NCBI GenBank assembly: GCA_018857735.1
Contig: JABMCL010001016.1
Location: 83,501-147,500, forward strand
From: Alviniconcha marisindica
Taxonomy: Eukaryota > Mollusca > Gastropoda > Provannidae
DNA length: 64,000 bases
Direction of reading: 5' to 3'
Under the pieces are notes generated by a model. The model was not told where the DNA came from and did not search any database. It saw only the letters and a program-made list of their open reading frames with translations. This document shows positions 1 to 64,000 of the stretch, piece by piece. The translations under genes were made by a program, and so were the position numbers. Numbering within the stretch: the first letter of the stretch is position 1; each line of letters begins with the position of its first letter.

Positions 1-985
1 CCATTGGGTGAAATAAAAACTGCAATATCATGTCCACCTTTTTTTTTTTTTTTAAACAGGGCTGATAATTTTTTGCGGATTTTCAGGGTTGCACACTCAG
101 TGTTCTTAAACACAAAAGAAGTTTGAATGATTCCCTGCACCACATGGTTGTCCCAGAACATGTCCACTCTCCTGTTAAAGAAGAACCCCCCACCCCCAAA
201 AAACAACAACAAAACCACCAAAAAACAACAACAAAAACCCCAACAAACACAAGCCCTGAAAAAAATGAAAATATTCTTACAAAATTTCATTTCAAATGGT
301 TTCAGGTTCAAAGATATCTGCACAGAAAACCATGTACAGATAAACGTGCTGATTCTCCCCTTAACCTAAACATCAAGAAGAAAGGTAACTACTGGGGCAT
401 ACCCGAACTGTTCTCTTCCAGAAATTTGATTTCTCAGGGGGATTCAAGATTTCTCCACGTATCCGAGCACATTTATTTGCACTACATGTGTGTTCATTTA
501 CTGTTCAGGTTATTATGGGCAAATGGTATGGTTTTGTCCAGGTAGTCTGTTAATGCTGTAGCTACAATATATCCTGACCTACAGCCTAAAACAGAAGACC
601 AAATTTCAGTTTTAGGGAACATGTGCCTTGCACTCATTTGAGGAGAGGCACAGATAAATATTATTATTATTAACAAAGGTTACTAGCCAACATGGTGTAA
701 TTTAACAGTTCAGGTAAGATTGTTTTTTTTAAATCAGACCTTTTAGCATTATCACAGTCACTTATTTTTTCTCCTCTGATGCAAGCAAAAATTTACAGCT
801 TTATGTACAGCAGACATTTTTCATTCTCCTGCAGTAACTAACACAAGTATGTAATGCAGTTGATATGGTTTGTTGAGCAGAAGCACCTGCTTTGTACACA
901 AAATACAAAAATAACCACAGAGAGAGACAGAGATCACTGGTTATATACAGAAGTTAGAACCCAATGGAATCCTACAGAAGACCAA

Positions 986-989
<4 letters not shown>

Positions 990-1028
<39 letters not shown>

Positions 1029-1078
1029 TCACTCACTCACTCACACATACACAACACACACACACACCACACACACAA
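990..1078. repeat. (CA)n-(CACT)n microsatellite
   Basis: About 17 CA units, then six CACT units, then an imperfect CA tail. Confidence 0.95.
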
Positions 1079-1317
1079 AACCTCATGTCTGCAATCTCAG
1101 AATAAAAGAATGCACACAGTAATTAATCCATTTCCTGAAAAAATAAAAAGTCCTGTATGTGCAATTTCCTGCCAAGAATATTCTCAGAGTGCTGTAGCCT
1201 GAAATACCCTATTGAGAACACGGCTCCAAATGAGAATGCACAAAACTTGGAATTGGACCAGGAGATCATGGTAGTGTCCTTCATGTAAACAGGAAGCTCT
1301 TTGCTCTTTGTCTTACA

Positions 1318-1660
1318 ACTTCTTATGGCATTCTATGACATCTGACATCATCCTATATCATCTTATGACATCCTATGATGTCTTACATTGTATGACATCA
1401 TCCTACAGCATCTTATGACATCATGTGATGTCTTACATCTTATGACATCATCCTACAGCATCTTATGACATCCTATTATGTCTTACATCTTATGACATCC
1501 TGTGATGTCTTACATCTTATGACATCATCCTACAGCATCTTATGACATCCTATGATGTCTTAAACTTATGACATAGGGTAACATCCTACAGCATCTTATG
1601 TCTTACATCTTATGACATACAACATCATCCTACAGCATCCTATGACATCTCCATGATATA
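1318..1660. repeat. minisatellite, ~25-60 bp irregular units
   Basis: Repeated cttatgacatc, atcctacagcatc and gatgtcttaca blocks in about eight imperfect copies. No splice motif or coding use seen. Confidence 0.85.
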
Positions 1661-2896
1661 ACCCTATGTGGTTGGCTGGGTTCAAAACATCAACTTTGAC
1701 AACATTCTATGTCTTACATCGTATGTAATCCTTTGACATCTTACAACATTTTATGACGCTTTACTTGCATGGAACTAGATGACTGTTTCCAGTTCTGACA
1801 ATGCTCATTTTTGGTCCTCTACTTCCCACTTGTCATTGTTGATGTACTGTCCATTTGCATATATAAATTTTAATAAGCTAAAAAGTAAACAAAAATGTTT
1901 CAAGTTCTGATGAACAACTGTAATGTACAAACATAGCAGCACATTTTTCTTGCTGTTTCCATGACCCCAATAAACACTCATCTACAATAACCCCTCACCT
2001 ACAAAAACAAACAATCAGAATATTTTTCCCTCGATATACCAAACTCACACACTCATGACACCTCAACGACTGCTGGTACCAACTAGTTCTGTTTCCTAGA
2101 TGCCTACACAAGCAACAGTACCAGATTTTCTTCTGGTACACACAGCATTTCTCAACAAAAAAGAAAAAGAAAAATATTAGAAGCTCCTGCAACTGAAAAT
2201 TACACACAAAACAGCAACACATTTAACTACAAACATTTCAAACTGAAAAGAAAACAGCAAAGACCTTTCCAGCACACAACATTAGTTACCATCATAAGTA
2301 ACAAAACAGGAAATACTTCAGCCACACATTTACCATGCATAAACAATACAAAGCAAGAAAGGCCTTTAAAGCACACAAAACAGTCACCATCATAAATAGC
2401 CGAAACAAAACAGAAAGACTTTTATGGGAGAAGACTTAAAGTACATAAAAAATTCACCGTCTTAATTTGCAGACACAAAACAGAAAGACTTTACAAGCAC
2501 ACAAGATGTTCACTAGCACAACAAAACAGAAAGACTTTTAATCACATGAAGCATTCATCAGCATGACAAAACTGAGAGACTTGAAAAGCATCACGTACAA
2601 ATACAGCCTTTACCCTCTTCATTCAGATAGCAAAATAATAAACACTGTCGAAGCTTGCATCTTCAACGTCCATTTCAAATCACATACAGTTACAAGCTCT
2701 CGTCAGATTAGAAGCCAATTTTACTCCATGCATGAAGTCAGGATATGTTTTCTCATGCCCAGTCCACCTTGCAGATGGGCACACACATTTCGAGCCTGGC
2801 TTTCCAGCATCCCTCCTCCAAACTCTGCCATAATCGGTGATGCCACTGAAGGGGCATTCCGTCTCCCTGTGCAGCTCTCTACCAAATTGACCCTGT

Positions 2897-2972
2897 AAGT
2901 CTCATATTGTATGTAGCATGCGAGCGCTCAGGGCGTTGATGAGCGCATGACAAATGTACATTATTATTATAT
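2897..2972 (+). repeat. dispersed repeat tail (gcgctcagggcgttgatgag... ATT repeats)
   Basis: The same sequence recurs inverted at 49826-49890: cagggcgttgatgagcgcat followed by acatttgtac-type bases and an ATT run. Two copies 47 kb apart with an ATT tail suggest a SINE 3' end. Confidence 0.6.
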
Positions 2973-3942
2973 TGTCAGTGCTGTCTGCAAAAGGTTGGAG
3001 CAGCAAGATGGTGGAAGCAACGGAGTGTCAACAGGCGTCCACCAGAGATTAAAATTTGTATCATCTCAATTTGACCAATTTGGGTTTGTTTGTTGTGATA
3101 GAGTTAAGTGTTGTGAGCAGGAACAAGAGAAACTCGGCCTGATGTAATTAGGCTGTCTGTGTGGTCACAGAGTAAGTGCCATCTGAGCACAAATGAAAAT
3201 GTTTTCTGTTCTGTGCGTCTTTATCCTTTCCAAGTCTCCTGGGTGTTTGCTGCCCGTTTTAAGATGTGTATACTTAGCTTTGTATAGTCTGAATGCTTGT
3301 GTGTACGGGTGCCTCTGTGTGTGTGGGTGTGTGTGTGTGTGTATGCACTTAGAATAGTCTCTAGGGACAATATTTTACGCTTTAAAAACACTTTAATTAT
3401 TATTATTATTAAAACTGTCAGTCTTCAGTGGCTACAGACTTAGCGTCACTTGAGCACCAGATGGCAGTTTTCAGAGACCTACGGCGTAACCAGTTATGGC
3501 CGTGGTTGGGGGAAGGATGTTGCCTCTCAGGTCACATCAGGCTGTCATCGTGTAGTACGTACTACGCAACGACTGACCTGCCACATGCATCGCTGAACTT
3601 TACAAATCACCAGGTGAATTTTTTTTAAAGAAAGAAAAGACACTGACCCTGTCTTCCCTTTAAGCTGTCTAGTTGTAAGAATAATGCCTGTAGCAAGTAT
3701 GTACTGAGGGTTTGATGGAGAGAAAAGCACACCAGAATCTCACCGGTCACTGACTTCCCTCCATCCTGCTCAAGTGCTGTGAATCATCACACGATGACCT
3801 GTTGCGCGAGACTAGCTGCTGGCATCCAGCAAAACGTAGCGATCCAAATACAGTTCTTAAAACAACTCGCTTCTGTTCAAATCAACATTTTTAGAAAGGG
3901 GGGGGGGGGGGTAGTACAGAACAGCAGTAGCAATGATGAAGC

Positions 3943-60927
<56,985 letters not shown>

Positions 60928-60981
60928 GATTCTGGTAAGGAAAACTGATATTGTAACGTGGTCAAAACAGATGATAGTTTA

Positions 60982-60999
60982 TCATCTCCAAGCCGCCAT
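60982..60999 (-). promoter_or_regulatory. ATGGCGGC motif / five-codon upstream ORF near the start of DYNC2I1
   Basis: On the minus strand aaaATGGCGGCtt lies about 70 nt before the start codon. AAnATGGCGGC is the YY1-type element common at transcription starts of animal housekeeping genes. If transcribed it would also be a short upstream ORF (MAAWR, stop) ending 54 nt before the main ATG. No TATA box is evident. The link to promoter function is inference. Confidence 0.4.
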
Positions 61000-61376
61000 T
61001 TTTCAAGCTCTGGTATTTCCGTAAAGCTTTCTGTATCATTTACGACATAAATATCAACCCAGATTAAGATTGATAATGATTTACTGCTTTAAATAAAGAA
61101 AAGAGAAAAGTGAGACTTCAAAAGCTTTAAAAAAGTACCAAAATGAACATCTTGACTTAGTTATTGAAATAATACGACATACACAACTACAGTGAGTTAC
61201 CTCCCTTGTATCGCGATCATGCGCAACGGAAAAACAAAAATAAACTCTAAACAAAATCGTATAGCTGTCTAAAAAACAACACCCACTAACAAAAACCGAC
61301 ACAAGGCGGGAAACCATCCTTTATCAACGAAAGATGGAAGTGTCTGCTTCGCTCAAAATTGCAGAACAACTATTTA

Positions 61377-61430
61377 GGTGGCGTTCAGTCGTCACCCCGC
61401 GGAGTTAAATCCAGCTGATTGAACGCCACC
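61377..61430. repeat. 11-bp perfect inverted repeat
   Basis: ggtggcgttca at 61377-61387 and tgaacgccacc at 61420-61430, 32 nt apart. It sits exactly at the 3' edge of the GC-rich coding relic, perhaps as the terminus of that element. Confidence 0.5.
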
Positions 61431-61890
61431 GTAAACTGTTGTTTCAGTGTCGCTCCCGGTGTCGGTCACAGTATCCGACACAAAATATGTGATCAAGTGC
61501 GGATTTGCCTCACCTGACGCATTCTGGAGGTAGAACTGGGGGTCCAGATCTACCCCGGCGGTTGCACTGGCACCGATGTCCACCTCGTTAGCAGCGTTCG
61601 TTTTCAGCAGGTCGTGGAGGAGCGCGGACGGACGTCGGGACGGTGCACGGGTGTGGCAGTTTTGGGGACGAGTGGCCCGCCATCCCCCTCGGCCTGCAAC
61701 TGGCCCACACGGTAAGGCCGCCATCTCCCCCTTCTTCAGCTCAAAGCTGCGGACAAAACCCTTCCTCGCCTAGAGCCTTGGCGACAGCTTTCGGGAGTCC
61801 CCATTCGAACAAAACGCTCCAAAATCAAACAGGCTGGCCATGCCGCGGTTAGCGGTGAGCTGCTGCAACTCAGTGATTTCGCTGGCGCTG
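61390..61890 (-). pseudogene. GC-rich frameshifted coding relic, probably transposon-derived
   Basis: Minus strand reads, in shifting frames, EITELQQLTANRGMASLFDF, then VLFEWGLPKAVAKALGEEGF and a 110-codon open frame 61724-61392 (MAALPCGPVAGRGG..., ...VDLDPQFYLQNASGEANPHL, ITYFVSDT). At least two frameshifts. Composition is far more GC-rich than surroundings and it lies beside the foldback element, whose arms also encode a DPSIDPQVD-type string. I do not recognise the family. Confidence 0.5.
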
Positions 61891-61939
61891 CGCAGAGTGC
61901 CAGATTCTCTCCCTGCCTGTTCCTTTACTCCCGTTTTCT

Positions 61940-63866
61940 GTTGTTGTTGAGTTTTTGTTTAATGTCCTCAGATGCTAAAAGCATATTAGGGACAATCTAT
62001 AAAGTAAGCTTGACTTGGATATATCATAGTTAGATCATGGGGGAGACGGGGGGGATGGGGAGCGAAGAAAGCTTGGTCCACTTGCGGATCAATATTTGGA
62101 TCGGGATATGAGGTCGCTGGAACAAAGGGGGGGTGAGGGGAGAGATGAGATGTGTCCACCTGCGGATCAATACTGGGGTCAGGGTGCTGGGTCGTCTTGG
62201 CTGTACTGGGGCATTCACTCGTAGAACTGGGCAGCACGCTAGGGGTCCGGTTAAAAAGATCGTCGTCCACTATTTACAGTTAAAAACTGGGCTGCAGATG
62301 AAAAACCTTGCAAGGTTATGTCGGTGGGCTGCACCAACATGTAATATGTACAATCGGCACACACAGTATTTACAGTTACAAACGTCGAAGACGCACATGG
62401 TAGTTTAAATACACTTGTAGTAAAATCGAGGCCTGTAGTCAGGCGGCTAACAACACTTGGGTATGCAAGCATACATTTGTGGTGGTCGCTGGAATCAGGT
62501 CCAGCAGACTAGAACTGGGTGCGGGAAACACGGGGACGTTCGCCCCTTCCTCCGCTGCCGGGATTAACCCGAGCTGCGGGAAAGCGTTGAACGTAGCCGG
62601 TGGTCCCACATACTACAGGTAGGCTGCCAGTGGACAGGTGTAACCAGTCGGCTGCAGCCCGTAAGGCTACATCCTTCACGTACGAACTGCCGCTTTGTGG
62701 TACACAGGGCAGTCCCTCGCTGGTAGTTTACCAGTCAGAGGCGGAATAGGTCTGAACATGAGGAGCAGGAGACATCACGTGGATGAAACGAGACGCTCTC
62801 CAACTCACACTTCGTCGGTACGCACATCATCTCCAGAGCCACGTGCAGACGATGCAGATGCGAGCTATGTAGGTCCGCTCATGCCAGGGAAGAAGACTGC
62901 TGGGGAGAGTATCTCCCACTCCTTGGCCGGGCCATGAGCTGGAAGCCCTTCTCCATCTGCTTCCATGCACTGCTTGGTTAGCGTCCGCAATATACGTCGG
63001 CCAGGCGCCGATTTCATCTCACAGTCGAGGGTCACTCCTTGGCCCTCTTTTTGCTGCCATATCCGCCTCTCTCGTTACCTAGACGAGGCAGACTGCCCTG
63101 GTACCCATGAAAGCGGAACTTCCGATACCGCGAAGGATGTGCCCTTCGGGCTGAGCTCAGACTGGTCTACACCTGTCCACTGGCAGCCTACCTGTAGTAT
63201 GTGGGACCACCGGCTACGTTCAACGCTTTCCCGCAGCTCGGGTTAATCCCGGCAGCGGAGGAAGGGGCGAACGTCCCCGTGTTTCCCGCACCCAGTTCTA
63301 GTCTGCTGGACCTGATTCCAGCGACCACCACAAATGTATGCTTGCATACCCAAGTGTTTTTAGCCGCCTGACTACAGGCCTCGATTTTACTACAAGTGTA
63401 TTTAAACTACCATGTGCGTCTTCGACGTTTGTAACTGTAAATACTGTGTGTGCCGATTGTACATATTACATGTTGGTGCAGCCCACCGACATAACCTTGC
63501 AAGGTTTTTCATCTGCAGCCCAGTTTTTAACTGTAAATAGTGGACGACGATCTTTTTAACCGGACCCCTAGCGTGCTGCCCAGTTCTACGAGTGAATGCC
63601 CCAGTACAGCCAAGACGACCCAGCACCCTGACCCCAGTATTGATCCGCAGGTGGACACATCTCATCTCTCCCTCACCCCCCTTTGTTCCAGCGACCTCAT
63701 ATCCCGATCCAAATATTGATCCGCAAGTGGACCAAGCTTTCTTCGCTCCCCATCCCCCCGTCTCCCCATGATCTAACTATGATATATCCAAGTCAAGCTT
63801 ACTTTATAGATTGTCCCTAATATGCTTTTAGCATCTGAGGACATTAAACAAAAACTCAACAACAAC
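61940..63866. mobile_element. 1.9-kb palindromic foldback element, ~700-bp arms
   Basis: Left arm 61940-62642 and right arm 63168-63866 are near-identical inverted copies; among the few differences is taacaacac versus taaaaacac. The loop 62643-63167 continues the inverted similarity at much lower identity. Ends begin gttgttgttgagtttttg. No intact transposase; each arm has only short ORFs (74 and about 95 codons). Confidence 0.88.
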
Positions 63867-64000
63867 AACAACCAGTGCAGCATGGTTCAGGAGCTGTGTG
63901 AGAGTCGAGGTGGACGTCCTGGACTGTCCGTCCTAACGAGCCTTCTGGGTTCCGTGGACGTAAAGATTTATTGCACCGTGCTTCGGCATTGGTCACAACT
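63867..64000. other. right flank, nothing recognised
   Basis: GC-balanced sequence after the foldback element; too short to judge. Confidence 0.4.

Larger units (their letters stand above)
1..3942. other. 3' flank of DYNC2I1: possible 3' UTR, repeats, no gene seen
   Basis: No supported coding exon. The first TAG/TGA-rich stretch after the stop contains a minus-strand ATTAAA (plus 3392-3397) about 550 nt downstream as a weak poly(A) candidate. It also contains a G13 tract (3898-3911), a CA/CACT microsatellite (990-1078), a 25-bp-type array (1318-1660) and a dispersed repeat tail (2897-2972). The rest is AT-rich and featureless to me. Confidence 0.5.

Noticed and set aside
2563..2898. 111-codon plus-strand ORF
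   Set aside because: Lies in a repeat-containing flank, ends in a dispersed repeat tail, and shows no recognisable motif.
62251..62472. 74-codon ORF starting MLAYPSV, present in both arms (also 63338-63559)
   Set aside because: Identical only because the arms are inverted copies; no domain recognised and no evidence of expression, so not listed as a gene.

Overview
The window looks like nuclear DNA from an animal, most likely a mollusc and probably a gastropod (inference from codon and intron style, tRNA-derived SINEs, AT-rich repeat tails and the very heavy minisatellite load). It is not prokaryotic: there are no operons or compact ORFs. Almost all long open frames are minisatellites or microsatellites read through.

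One real gene fills about 57 kb on the minus strand. It encodes the cytoplasmic dynein-2 intermediate chain DYNC2I1 (WDR60), a subunit of the motor that drives retrograde intraflagellar transport in cilia. I rebuilt it by hand as 34 coding exons, from ATG at 60927 to TGA at 3943. All splice phases agree and the sum is 2985 nt, or 994 residues; the human protein is about 1066. Exons 2-14 (59.0-39.7 kb) encode a disordered, Arg/Lys/Asp/Glu-rich tail. Exons 15-17 encode the most family-specific stretch (DLFDLPPVREYDLYIRSFG, then [19 protein letters not shown]). Exons 19-34 (25.7-3.9 kb) encode the WD40 beta-propeller. Two further small in-frame exons (37139-37159 and 34783-34845) are possible but unproven.

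The introns are largely tandem repeats, more than 50 arrays with units of 2 to about 90 bp. At least ten arrays start at an exon edge and carry a copy of the exon-intron junction, including the splice site and often 10-25 bases of coding sequence. The gene is thus surrounded by roughly 150-200 decoy donors and acceptors. This is the most unusual feature of the window.

Other elements are a 1.9-kb palindromic foldback element (61940-63866) just upstream of the gene, a 435-bp inverted-repeat element (38530-38964), a 370-bp foldback built from 16 self-complementary 14-mers (39868-40240), a TTAA-flanked MITE (41057-41290), several tRNA-headed SINEs, and dispersed 3' tails of SINE and LINE type. 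A GC-rich, frameshifted coding relic lies at 61390-61890. The right end (63867-64000) shows nothing I can identify.
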